In this document: positions 26,497-33,856 of the stretch, in pieces
Layout of the letters: each line of letters opens with the position of its first letter
Position numbering within the stretch: the stretch's first letter is position 1
Assembly (NCBI RefSeq): GCF_024231755.1
Contig: NZ_JAAEQH010000210.1
Coordinates: 16,197 to 80,196 of the forward strand
Direction: 5' to 3'
Source: Neptuniibacter sp.
GTDB taxonomy: Bacteria; Pseudomonadota; Gammaproteobacteria; Pseudomonadales; Balneatricaceae
Length of the DNA: 64,000 nucleotides
The notes under the pieces: generated by a model
Databases searched by the model: none
What the model saw: only the letters and a program-made list of their open reading frames with translations
Told to the model about the DNA's origin: nothing
Made by a program: the position numbers and the translations under genes

Positions 26497-27183
26497 TCAT
26501 TGGTCGTCAACAATAATTAAGTGCAAAACTTCAGGGCCATGCGCCCCTTGCACCAGAACGCCTTCAATATCGGTTGTACCGCTGGCACCTGAAATCAGGC
26601 ACATATTCCTGGGAGTTGTACCTTGAGCGGCTATTTCATTGGCTATTGCCGCATAGTCATCCATGTAATGCAGAATTTTGGATCTCGGCACCACCGCAAG
26701 CAAATACAGCGGTAAGAAATTTAAGAGTACCGGCATACTTTCGCTGGAATGAACCACAAAAGAGCCCGTTTCAGCTACACCGTACTCAGCAAAACATAAT
26801 CCAACCGTATTGTCGTTGTGAATATCAACATCGGTATTGATATCTGCCCACTCAAGCGATTGCAGAGAAGGCTTGTCCTGAACTTTTAATTCAGCGGGCA
26901 GATCATACTTGCCCAGAAAACCTTTTACCGTTTCAGGCAACTGATCCAAAGAAGGTATACATTCACAACTGGTCCCTATAACCAACCCTTTCTCGACACG
27001 ACGCACCAATGCTTCAGCCGCATCTTCGGCCAGAAGCTCTGGTCGCGCATTTGTACTCTCAGTCAAAATAGCCGCAGCTTCTGCTTGAATAGTGCTCAGA
27101 TCAGCTTCTGCTGTAGGTGCTGCACGCAAAATTGCATCAAAGATTTTATCGCGACTGGTCGTTTGCTCATTTTTATCAATCAT
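26497..27183 (-). CDS. lutC: Lactate utilisation protein LutC-like (LldG/YkgG), copy 1
   Basis: A 228-residue LUD-domain protein, the third subunit of the LutABC L-lactate (or related 2-hydroxyacid) oxidising complex. Family features are GLCFAEYGVAETGSFVVHSSE, LNFLPLYLLAVVPRSKIL and the ending ISGASGTTDIEGVLVQGAHGPEVLHL. It lies 10 bp behind the LutB-like gene and ends the minus-strand operon. A second LutC is at 32764-33456. The two copies share domain pattern but little identity, so they look like old paralogues or separate acquisitions. Confidence 0.88.
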   Translation of the reverse strand: MIDKNEQTTSRDKIFDAILRAAPTAEADLSTIQAEAAAILTESTNARPELLAEDAAEALVRRVEKGLVIGTSCECIPSLDQLPETVKGFLGKYDLPAELKVQDKPSLQSLEWADINTDVDIHNDNTVGLCFAEYGVAETGSFVVHSSESMPVLLNFLPLYLLAVVPRSKILHYMDDYAAIANEIAAQGTTPRNMCLISGASGTTDIEGVLVQGAHGPEVLHLIIVDDQ

Positions 27184-27193
27184 CTTTGCGGCC

Positions 27194-28615
27194 TCACTTC
27201 TGAGCTTTCTTCATTTTTTTATATTGCTGCATAAAGGTTTGTGTCCCCGGTTCTATAAGATCACGGTTACGGGTCCAACCACTGGTCATCGGCATAGAAC
27301 GAATCCAGCCCTTTTTGCTAAACAACCTCATAAAGATCACTCCACAACTGCTGAACAGCTGGAACAGTGCCGGGCGCTTAGCGATGAAAGCAAACCCTTT
27401 TAAAAAGAAACGATTGGTAAGCGGCTCATACTTCTTCTCCCACGATTTCGCTCGTAAGGACCTTAATAATTTAGGCAGAGGAATTTTTACCGGGCAAACT
27501 TCTTCGCAACGACCATTTAACGTACAGGCGTGAGTTTGTTTGTTTGCTACCTTAAGACTGTTCAGATGAGGCGTTAATACCGATCCCATCGGGCCTGGAT
27601 AAACAGAACCATAAGCATGTCCACCAATATGTTTATAGACAACACAGTGGTTCATACAGGCGCCGCAGCGGATGCAACGCAACATCTCTTCCATACCCTC
27701 AGAGAGCATTTTTGTGCGGCCGTTATCGACTAGCACAATATGGTACTCTTCTGGCCCATCCACATCACCCTGACGTTTCGGGCCATTATGAAAGGTGATG
27801 TACTGGGTAATCTCACCACCAGTTGCTGAACGGGTCAGCAGACGCAGCAAAGGAACCGCATGTGCCATCGACGGTACAAGCTTCTCAATACCAGCAGTCA
27901 CAATATGCACTTTCGGCGGGGTTGTCGTGAGTTCAGCATTACCTTCATTGGTAACCGTACAGGTTGATCCACTGTCTGCCAGCAGGAAATTCGAACCACT
28001 GATACCAATATCCGCTGTCAGAAACTTGGTACGCAAATCACGGCGAGCACTTCTTACCAGCTCAATAATTTCCTCTGAGTAAGTTGGGTCTTTATGATTT
28101 TCGCGGAACAGTTTAATGACATCCTCGCGACTGCGATGCATAGCCGGCCAGACGATATGGGAAGGAGGGTCGCCGGCTAACTGGATAATATGTTCCGCGA
28201 GATCGGTTTCAACACGATCAATATCCGCATTATCTAACGCATGGGATAACCCGATCTCTTCGCCCAGCATAGACTTACTGCGTGTTATACGTTTAGCTTC
28301 ATGCTTGCGGCAAATCTCAAGCACTTTGCGTGAGGCTTCTTCCGCATCACTCGCCCAGTGAATGATAGCTCCTTGAGCTTTGGCATTTTTTTCAAACTCG
28401 GCAAGGTAATGCGCCATATACTTGATGGTATGGTCTTTAACCTTTTGCCCTTGTATACGTGCGTTCTCGAACTCAGGAAAGTTTGCAATTGCTTCAGCAC
28501 GCTTAGCCTCAGCCTTATCGGTAGTACGACGTATAACGGCCTTTAAATTAGGTTGTGACAGTGCTTCACTGACATTCTGTTCGAAGTTTTCTGGCTTATT
28601 TGCGTGCATGACCAT
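27194..28615 (-). CDS. lutB: Lactate utilisation iron-sulfur protein LutB-like (LldF/YkgF), copy 1
   Basis: A 473-residue protein with an N-terminal LUD domain (about 65-290, including GISGSNFLLADSGSTCTVTNEGN) and a C-terminal ferredoxin-like part. The first [4Fe-4S] motif is CIRCGACMNHC. The second reads CTLNGRCEEVCPV: the position that is Cys in the other LutB copy (SCGKCEEVCPV) is Asn here, with a Cys three residues earlier. It passes electrons from lactate oxidation with LutA and LutC. It overlaps the LutA-like gene by 20 bp. The altered cluster site may change potential or be compensated by the shifted Cys. Confidence 0.88.
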   Translation of the reverse strand: MVMHANKPENFEQNVSEALSQPNLKAVIRRTTDKAEAKRAEAIANFPEFENARIQGQKVKDHTIKYMAHYLAEFEKNAKAQGAIIHWASDAEEASRKVLEICRKHEAKRITRSKSMLGEEIGLSHALDNADIDRVETDLAEHIIQLAGDPPSHIVWPAMHRSREDVIKLFRENHKDPTYSEEIIELVRSARRDLRTKFLTADIGISGSNFLLADSGSTCTVTNEGNAELTTTPPKVHIVTAGIEKLVPSMAHAVPLLRLLTRSATGGEITQYITFHNGPKRQGDVDGPEEYHIVLVDNGRTKMLSEGMEEMLRCIRCGACMNHCVVYKHIGGHAYGSVYPGPMGSVLTPHLNSLKVANKQTHACTLNGRCEEVCPVKIPLPKLLRSLRAKSWEKKYEPLTNRFFLKGFAFIAKRPALFQLFSSCGVIFMRLFSKKGWIRSMPMTSGWTRNRDLIEPGTQTFMQQYKKMKKAQK

Positions 28616-29423
28616 CTCCCAGAATCTCGGTTGCCATATCGGCCAAAACTTCAGCCGTATGTAAGGCTTTGATCTCTGAATGACCTTCCCGATTGAGTTT
28701 TCCAGCCATATTCATCAAACAACCCATATCTCCACCCAGTAGGTAATCCACTTTAGTGTCGAGAACATTTTCGATTTTCTCTTCCACAATAGCATCGGAG
28801 ATATCAGAGTATTTGACGCAGAACGTCCCACCAAAACCACAACATTCTGAATGGCCATGAAGGGGATTATGCTCTAAGCCGGAAACTTCAGAGAGCATTT
28901 TCCGCGGCTGCTCATAGACACCCAAAGAACGATAGCCAGAACAGCTATCGTGGTAAGTATATGTACCTTCAAGCTCCACCCCTTGTGGAACAAAATTACA
29001 AATATCCACCAGGAAGGAAAGCAATTCATAGGTCTTATCAGCCAGTGCCTGTGCACGCGCCTGCCATTCGCTTTGACCTTCAAAGAGGTCGGCAAAATTT
29101 TTAATAATCATGCCCGCACATGAACCCGAGGGGATCACTACATAATCAAATTCTTCGAATTGTTTAATGGTTTCATACGCGATTTGGCGTGTACCTTCGT
29201 CGTCACCTGAATTAAAAGCGGGCTGCCCGCAGCACGACTGATGTTCTGGAACTTCAACACTACACCCAGCTTGTTCAAGCAGATCAAGTGCGGCGAATCC
29301 AACTGTTGGCCGCATAGTATTCACCAAACAGGTTACAAACAAACCAACCCGTTTATTGGTAATATCGACACTTTCTATAGTTCGCGCTGATACGCTGCCT
29401 ACATTAACGTAGTTATCTGACAT
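28596..29423 (-). CDS. lutA: Lactate utilisation (Fe-S) protein LutA-like (LldE/YkgE), copy 1
   Basis: A 275-residue CCG-domain protein (cysteine-rich, heterodisulfide reductase-like). Two CCG motifs bind the cluster: HQSCCGQPAFNSGDD (about 60-75) and SECCGFGGTFCVKY (about 190-205). GLFVTCLVNTMRPTVGFA near the start is typical of LutA/YkgE. It is the first gene of the minus-strand lutABC operon, with an operator-like sequence about 155 bp upstream. The extra N-terminal 24 residues relative to copy 2 may be real or reflect a later start. Confidence 0.88.
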   Translation of the reverse strand: MSDNYVNVGSVSARTIESVDITNKRVGLFVTCLVNTMRPTVGFAALDLLEQAGCSVEVPEHQSCCGQPAFNSGDDEGTRQIAYETIKQFEEFDYVVIPSGSCAGMIIKNFADLFEGQSEWQARAQALADKTYELLSFLVDICNFVPQGVELEGTYTYHDSCSGYRSLGVYEQPRKMLSEVSGLEHNPLHGHSECCGFGGTFCVKYSDISDAIVEEKIENVLDTKVDYLLGGDMGCLMNMAGKLNREGHSEIKALHTAEVLADMATEILGDGHARK

Positions 29424-29576
29424 AAGCCTCTACCCTCACCAGCAGATCTTATAAAATGGCTCTGTATTTATTATTAGAAGGTAGCCGTGATGCTGATAAA
29501 TATGCAGCGCTACTAACCATCTATCCCGTCTGAAGACATTACCCAGAGATTTAGAAGAATATAAGTCAGACACACC

Positions 29577-29594
29577 AACTGGTCTGACCAAGAA
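29577..29594. promoter_or_regulatory. FadR/LldR-type operator upstream of lutABC copy 1
   Basis: AACTGGTCTGACCAAGAA contains TGGTCTGACCA (29580-29590), which matches the TGGT-nnn-ACCA type bound by FadR-subfamily GntR regulators. The whole 18 bp is repeated in inverted orientation at 30371-30388. It lies between the regulator gene and the first lut operon. Confidence 0.7.
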
Positions 29595-29654
29595 TTATCT
29601 AGTTCCTATATTGATAAAGCATAGCTGCCAATACCCACTTCGTAATCGTTGTGC

Positions 29655-30356
29655 TTATTCTGAATCTTCAAGTTGCTTACGAGTGTAATCGATATGCTCG
29701 GCTGCAAGCTTTCGGGCAAGTGTGGCCTCACGATTTAAAAGGGCCTGATAAATTTGGGCATGTTGGGCACGGATTCCATCAGGATATCGACCAAATTTTT
29801 TGAGAGTACGATCTAGAACACCATAGATAGCATTAAAGAAACGGTTATAAAAAAGCTGGCTGAAAGAGATTACCAAAAGGTTATGGCTGGCCTCTGCGAT
29901 CATCATATGAAAACGCAGGTCTGCTTTTGCTTTAGCTAGCGTAGTGTTAACACTGCTTCGCTCCTGCATTGCGCGATATTCCTGACCAATTTTTTCTAAC
30001 TGCTCATCAGTTGCACGCAACGCGGCATAATAGGCGGCCTCCCCTTCCAAAGCCGCACGCATCTCCATAACCTGCACCTGAAATTCAAAATTTTCTCCCA
30101 GTCCTTCCGGAGGCATCTCAAAATGGGATTCAAGAAGATTGCGGCATAGAGTTCCACCCCCATGATAGGTTTCCACCAGCCCTTTCAGTTCAAGATCATG
30201 GATCGCCTCACGGACGGTTTCACGGGAAAGGGAGTACTCCTGCGAGAGAACCCTTTGCGAGGGCAGTTTCTGCCCGGGGCAAAAATCACCAAAGGTTATC
30301 TTCTGCTGTAGTTTGTTACTGAGTTTGCTGCTCAGGTTGCTGTCTTGCTTCGTCAT
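29655..30356 (-). CDS. GntR/FadR family regulator (LldR/PdhR-like)
   Basis: A regulator with a GntR winged helix at about residues 10-75 (GDFCPGQKLPSQRVLS, then REAIHDLELKGLVE) and an FCD all-helical effector domain (about 95-225). The FCD metal/ligand residues are suggested by DLRFHMMIAEASHN and the later EHIDYTRK. I place the start at ATG 30356; a GTG at 30368 is possible. It lies between two divergent lutABC operons. The same 18-bp site occurs in front of both flanks, so it most likely represses both and possibly itself, released by lactate or a related acid. Confidence 0.88.
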   Translation of the reverse strand: MTKQDSNLSSKLSNKLQQKITFGDFCPGQKLPSQRVLSQEYSLSRETVREAIHDLELKGLVETYHGGGTLCRNLLESHFEMPPEGLGENFEFQVQVMEMRAALEGEAAYYAALRATDEQLEKIGQEYRAMQERSSVNTTLAKAKADLRFHMMIAEASHNLLVISFSQLFYNRFFNAIYGVLDRTLKKFGRYPDGIRAQHAQIYQALLNREATLARKLAAEHIDYTRKQLEDSE

Positions 30357-30370
30357 ATAAGCCAACACGA

Positions 30371-30388
30371 TTCTTGGTCAGACCAGTT
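30371..30388. promoter_or_regulatory. FadR/LldR-type operator upstream of the regulator and of lutABC copy 2
   Basis: TTCTTGGTCAGACCAGTT is the exact reverse complement of the site at 29577-29594, with core TGGTCAGACCA at 30375-30385. It lies 15 bp before the regulator start and about 135 bp before the second lutA start, so it could govern both directions. Confidence 0.72.
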
Positions 30389-30477
30389 ATGAGTTTAGCA
30401 TTTCTTTTGTCTAGACCCTCAACTATCTTTTCATTATCAAATAGCTATGTGATCCTGGCACATACTTACAATAAGAA

Positions 30478-30513
30478 ACGGCGCCATCTCCTTGTACTGC
30501 TCCTAGGTGCCGT
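30478..30513 (+). promoter_or_regulatory. Stem-loop in the leader of lutA copy 2
   Basis: ACGGCGCC (30478-30485) pairs with GGTGCCGT (30506-30513) with one G-U pair, leaving a 20-base loop. It ends nine bases before the ATG, and the loop holds the pyrimidine-rich CTCCT. It could mask or shape the ribosome site; the function is uncertain. Confidence 0.3.
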
Positions 30514-30522
30514 CATATAGCG

Positions 30523-31329
30523 ATGACGAAGATGTTGAATCAAACAAACACCCCAAAGGTAGGCCTGTTTGTCACCTGTCTTGCCGATATGTTCCGCCCC
30601 AGTGTGGCTTTTGCCACAGTTAAACTACTGGAAATGTCTGGTTGCTCAGTAGAAGTTCCAGATAAACAAACCTGCTGTGGCCAGCCTGCTTACAACTCAG
30701 GTGATAAAGAAACAACTAAAGAGATTGCTCGCCAGACAATTGAAGCATTCGACGGCTATGAATATGTTGTCGGGCCATCTGGATCCTGTATAGGCATGCT
30801 GCACTATTACGTCGATCTATTTGATGATACTGATCCTTGGAAAGCCCGCGCCGTTGATCTGAAATCCCGTGCCTTTGAGATCACTCAATTTCTGACGGAT
30901 ATAGTCGGCTTTGACCAGATCAACGCAGTGTTCGAAGGCACAATTACCTATCACGATTCCTGCTCAGGCCTGCGCCAGCTAGGCATCAAACAGCAACCAC
31001 GCAAGCTGCTCTCAAAAGTTGATAATCTGACGCTTAATGAGATGGAAGAAGCTGAAACCTGCTGTGGTTTCGGTGGTACTTTCTGCGTTAAATACCCGGA
31101 TATTTCCAACCGTATGGTTTCCAACAAAACCCAATATATCAGTGATTCTGAGGCAACCACACTGGTCGGCGGAGATCTTGGTTGTCTGCTAAATATGGCT
31201 GGCAAGTTAAAGCGTGAAGGTAAGCAGGTTGAAGCGCGCCACGTCGTTGAGATTCTTGCGGGTATGGCAGATACCCCTGCAATTGGCGAAGCAGATTATG
31301 ATCTGGCTTCTGAGCTTAAGGCCGGGTAA
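30523..31329 (+). CDS. lutA: Lactate utilisation (Fe-S) protein LutA-like, copy 2
   Basis: A 268-residue CCG-domain protein, with GLFVTCLADMFRPSVAFA at the start, then KQTCCGQPAYNSGDKE and AETCCGFGGTFCVKYPD as cluster motifs. It is clearly paralogous to the gene at 28596-29423. It starts the plus-strand lutABC operon and is separated from lutB by five bases. The beginning MTKMLNQ offers two in-frame ATGs (30523 and 30532). No strong ribosome site precedes either, and a stem-loop lies just upstream. Confidence 0.88.
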   Translation: MTKMLNQTNTPKVGLFVTCLADMFRPSVAFATVKLLEMSGCSVEVPDKQTCCGQPAYNSGDKETTKEIARQTIEAFDGYEYVVGPSGSCIGMLHYYVDLFDDTDPWKARAVDLKSRAFEITQFLTDIVGFDQINAVFEGTITYHDSCSGLRQLGIKQQPRKLLSKVDNLTLNEMEEAETCCGFGGTFCVKYPDISNRMVSNKTQYISDSEATTLVGGDLGCLLNMAGKLKREGKQVEARHVVEILAGMADTPAIGEADYDLASELKAG

Positions 31330-31334
31330 TTGAT

Positions 31335-32762
31335 ATGCAGATTAAAAGTCCTGAATTTAAAGAAAATGCCCGTATCGCCCTACACGATGTTGATCTGCAA
31401 GAAGCACTAGGTCAGTTCAAACACGGCTTCCCGGTGAACCGCGCCAATGCCATAAAACGCTTACCTGAATTTGAAGATCTGCGTGATGAAGCGCGAGACC
31501 TTAAGAACCATATTATTCAGAATCTGGATATTTATCTAGAACGGTTTGAATCAAAGGTCATTGAAAGCGGCGGCCATGTTCACTGGTGCAGCACAGGTGA
31601 AGATGCCAATAAAACCATTCTGGATATCTGTAAACAGGTCAATGCAAAAACCATAACTAAAGGGAAATCAATGGTTTCGGAAGAAACCGGTTTGAATGAA
31701 TACCTTGAAGCTAATGGTGTCCGCCCCGTAGAAACCGACCTGGGTGAATACATCCTTCAACTACGTAATGATCACCCAAGTCACATTATAGCCCCTGCAA
31801 TTCACCTTAATGTGGATGATGTCTCGGAGACCTTCCACGAACATCATAAGCGCCCGAAAACAGGAGATCCTCAGGCCCTTATGCAAGAGGCCCGTGAAGT
31901 ACTGCGTAAGGAGTTTGTCAGTGCAGATGTGGGACTCACAGGAGCCAATTTTCTGGTAGCAGAAACTGGCTCCACCATTATTGTTACGAATGAGGGTAAC
32001 GGCGATCTGACTCAGACCCTGCCGAAAACCCACATTGTTATTACCTCTATCGAGAAAGTGATACCAACCCTAGAAGATATGAGCCTGTTCTTACGCTTGC
32101 TGGCACGTTCAGCAACCGGACAGGAGTTCGCGGTATATAACACACTGTCCAGCGGTCCCAAACGCGCTGAAGATCAGGATGGCCCGGAAAACTTCCATGT
32201 GGTTCTGGTAGATAACGGTCGCAGTGAGATGGTGGGAACTGAATTTCAGGATATGCTGCGTTGTATCCGTTGCTCATCCTGTATGAACCACTGTCCGGTT
32301 TATGGTGCCGTTGGTGGTCACAGCTATGGTTGGGTTTACCCTGGCCCAATGGGCTCGGTTTTAACGCCCAAAATGATCGGCATTGATAAAGCTGCTCATC
32401 TGCCTAACGCCTCTACATCCTGCGGTAAGTGTGAGGAGGTCTGTCCGGTACGTATCCCTCTACCGAAGATGATGCGCCATTGGCGTGAAAAAGAGTTCGA
32501 AAAACACCTAACACCTAAAGCGGTACGCTATGGTATTGCAAGTTGGGCGTTCTTCGCTAAACGCCCTTCCCTTTATCGCTGGCTAGCACGTGGATCTGCA
32601 TGGTTTATGATTACGATCGCTGGTAAGAAAGGACGAATTAAGAAATTACCTCTGGCTGGAGGCTGGACCGACTGGCGAGATATGCCTGCCCCACAGGGCA
32701 AAACCTTTATGGATCAGTGGAAATCCGGGTCTCATTCATTACAAAAGCAGGCGGAGAAATAA
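31335..32762 (+). CDS. lutB: Lactate utilisation iron-sulfur protein LutB-like, copy 2
   Basis: A 475-residue LUD plus ferredoxin-type protein. The LUD part includes VGLTGANFLVAETGST and IVTNEGNGDLTQ; the cluster motifs are the canonical CIRCSSCMNHCPV and SCGKCEEVCPVRIP. It lies five bases behind lutA and one base before lutC, so the three are translated together. Unlike copy 1, the second cluster motif keeps the usual Cys positions of LutB proteins as I recall them. It probably transfers electrons from substrate oxidation towards quinone. Confidence 0.9.
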   Translation: MQIKSPEFKENARIALHDVDLQEALGQFKHGFPVNRANAIKRLPEFEDLRDEARDLKNHIIQNLDIYLERFESKVIESGGHVHWCSTGEDANKTILDICKQVNAKTITKGKSMVSEETGLNEYLEANGVRPVETDLGEYILQLRNDHPSHIIAPAIHLNVDDVSETFHEHHKRPKTGDPQALMQEAREVLRKEFVSADVGLTGANFLVAETGSTIIVTNEGNGDLTQTLPKTHIVITSIEKVIPTLEDMSLFLRLLARSATGQEFAVYNTLSSGPKRAEDQDGPENFHVVLVDNGRSEMVGTEFQDMLRCIRCSSCMNHCPVYGAVGGHSYGWVYPGPMGSVLTPKMIGIDKAAHLPNASTSCGKCEEVCPVRIPLPKMMRHWREKEFEKHLTPKAVRYGIASWAFFAKRPSLYRWLARGSAWFMITIAGKKGRIKKLPLAGGWTDWRDMPAPQGKTFMDQWKSGSHSLQKQAEK

Positions 32763-32763
32763 G

Positions 32764-33456
32764 ATGAGCAAAGCAGAGATTCTTGGCAATATCCGCCGTG
32801 GCCTTAATCGTGGTGAACCATCACCCGCACAAAAAGCTGCGACCACCCGACGTATGAACGCCCATAAAGCAACCATTATCCCTAAGCGCTCGCAACTGGA
32901 TCAGGCAGGACAGATTCAACTGTTCCGGGATATGGCCAGTGGTGCAGCAGCCGAGCTGATCGATATTAGTACGATGAATGAGCTACCATCAGCAGTGGCA
33001 GAGTGGCTTAATAAGCATGAGTTCAAAACCCTGGTCAGTGCTAGCGATGACAGTCTGAATGAGCTGGACTGGACTCCATTAGGTGATATCCAACGCGAGC
33101 AGCGGGTCGCTCAATCCGGTGATGTAGCCAGCCTGACAACATCCATGGCGGGGATCGCGGAAACCGGCACACTGATGCTCTATTCCCGACCAGAGAGCCC
33201 GACTACTCTTAATTTCCTTCCAGATTGCCATCTTGTTGTGCTCAAGGAGTCTGACATTGCAGGTAGCTACGAAGATGCCTGGAACCGGCTTAGAGAGCTG
33301 AACCCAAATGGAATGCCCCGTACAGTAAATATGATCACCGGCCCATCACGGAGTGCAGATATTGGCCAGAAACTGCAAATGGGAGCCCATGGCCCCTGTG
33401 CCTTGATCATATTTATTCTGAAGAATTGTGAAACGATCTTTCACTCAGATGGTTAA
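32764..33456 (+). CDS. lutC: Lactate utilisation protein LutC-like, copy 2
   Basis: A 230-residue LUD-domain subunit with the family hallmarks AGIAETGTLMLYSRPESPTTLNF (shown as two parts: AGIAETGTLML and PTTLNFLPDCHLVV) and the ending ITGPSRSADIGQKLQMGAHGP. The N-terminal stretch (AEILGNIRRGLNRGE) is the usual LutC start. It closes the plus-strand lutABC operon, followed by a terminator at 33474-33502. Confidence 0.88.
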   Translation: MSKAEILGNIRRGLNRGEPSPAQKAATTRRMNAHKATIIPKRSQLDQAGQIQLFRDMASGAAAELIDISTMNELPSAVAEWLNKHEFKTLVSASDDSLNELDWTPLGDIQREQRVAQSGDVASLTTSMAGIAETGTLMLYSRPESPTTLNFLPDCHLVVLKESDIAGSYEDAWNRLRELNPNGMPRTVNMITGPSRSADIGQKLQMGAHGPCALIIFILKNCETIFHSDG

Positions 33457-33473
33457 CTTTGTCTCTTAACTTT

Positions 33474-33502
33474 GCCACCTCATTCGGGTGGCTTGTTTGT
33501 TT
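33474..33502 (+). terminator. Rho-independent terminator after lutC copy 2
   Basis: GCCACC (33474-33479) and GGTGGC (33487-33492) form the stem around TCATTCG, followed by the T-rich TTGTTTGTTT. It ends the second lut operon. Confidence 0.75.
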
Positions 33503-33527
33503 CTCTATTCAGCAAATTAATTTTCCC

Positions 33528-33554
33528 TCAAGCCAAACACCAAACCGCCGATAT
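33528..33554 (+). promoter_or_regulatory. Predicted sigma-28 (FliA) promoter
   Basis: TCAAGCCA (33528-33535), 11 bases, then GCCGATAT (33547-33554). Measured as TCAA-N15-GCCGATA, this matches the flagellar sigma-28 consensus (TAAA-N15-GCCGATAA) closely, at 85 bp before a putative motility gene. The match is by eye. Confidence 0.65.
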
Positions 33555-33638
33555 AAAGGTTTACTGAACTAATAACCAAACATTTATGCCTGTGTATGGA
33601 TTACAGAGCGTTGTCGTAATCAGTTATAGGGTGAAGTT

Positions 33639-33851
33639 ATGGAAGTAAATGAAATAGCTGCAACAGCAAGTGTTGCCGCTGCTCAAAAAACAGAGACTAG
33701 CCATGCGGTTAAAACTGTTGAAATGGCTAATGATGAGATCAAAGAGACAGGTGAACAAGTATTGCACCTGCTCGAATCTGCCACTGAGCCGCGTAAACTT
33801 AGAGTAGGCGCAGTAACTACTCTCGGCTTAAATCTGGATGTTAAAGCCTGA
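33639..33851 (+). CDS. Putative motility protein, YjfB-like
   Basis: A 70-residue helical protein. The N-terminal half is alanine-rich (EIAATASVAAAQKTETSHAVKTVEMANDEIKETGEQVLHLLES split here into motif parts EIAATASVAAAQ and GEQVLHLLES), and the end TTLGLNLDVKA resembles the LGxNLDI-type end of YjfB-family putative motility proteins. A sigma-28 promoter upstream supports a flagellar-regulon role. The mechanism is unknown even in the family. It converges on polB with five bases between stops. Short, so the family call is moderate. Confidence 0.65.
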   Translation: MEVNEIAATASVAAAQKTETSHAVKTVEMANDEIKETGEQVLHLLESATEPRKLRVGAVTTLGLNLDVKA

Positions 33852-33856
33852 TTTAA

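Noticed and set aside
30454..30470. Sigma-54-like TGGCAC followed by TTACA before lutA copy 2
   Set aside because: The -12 element lacks the required GC and the spacing is one base short.
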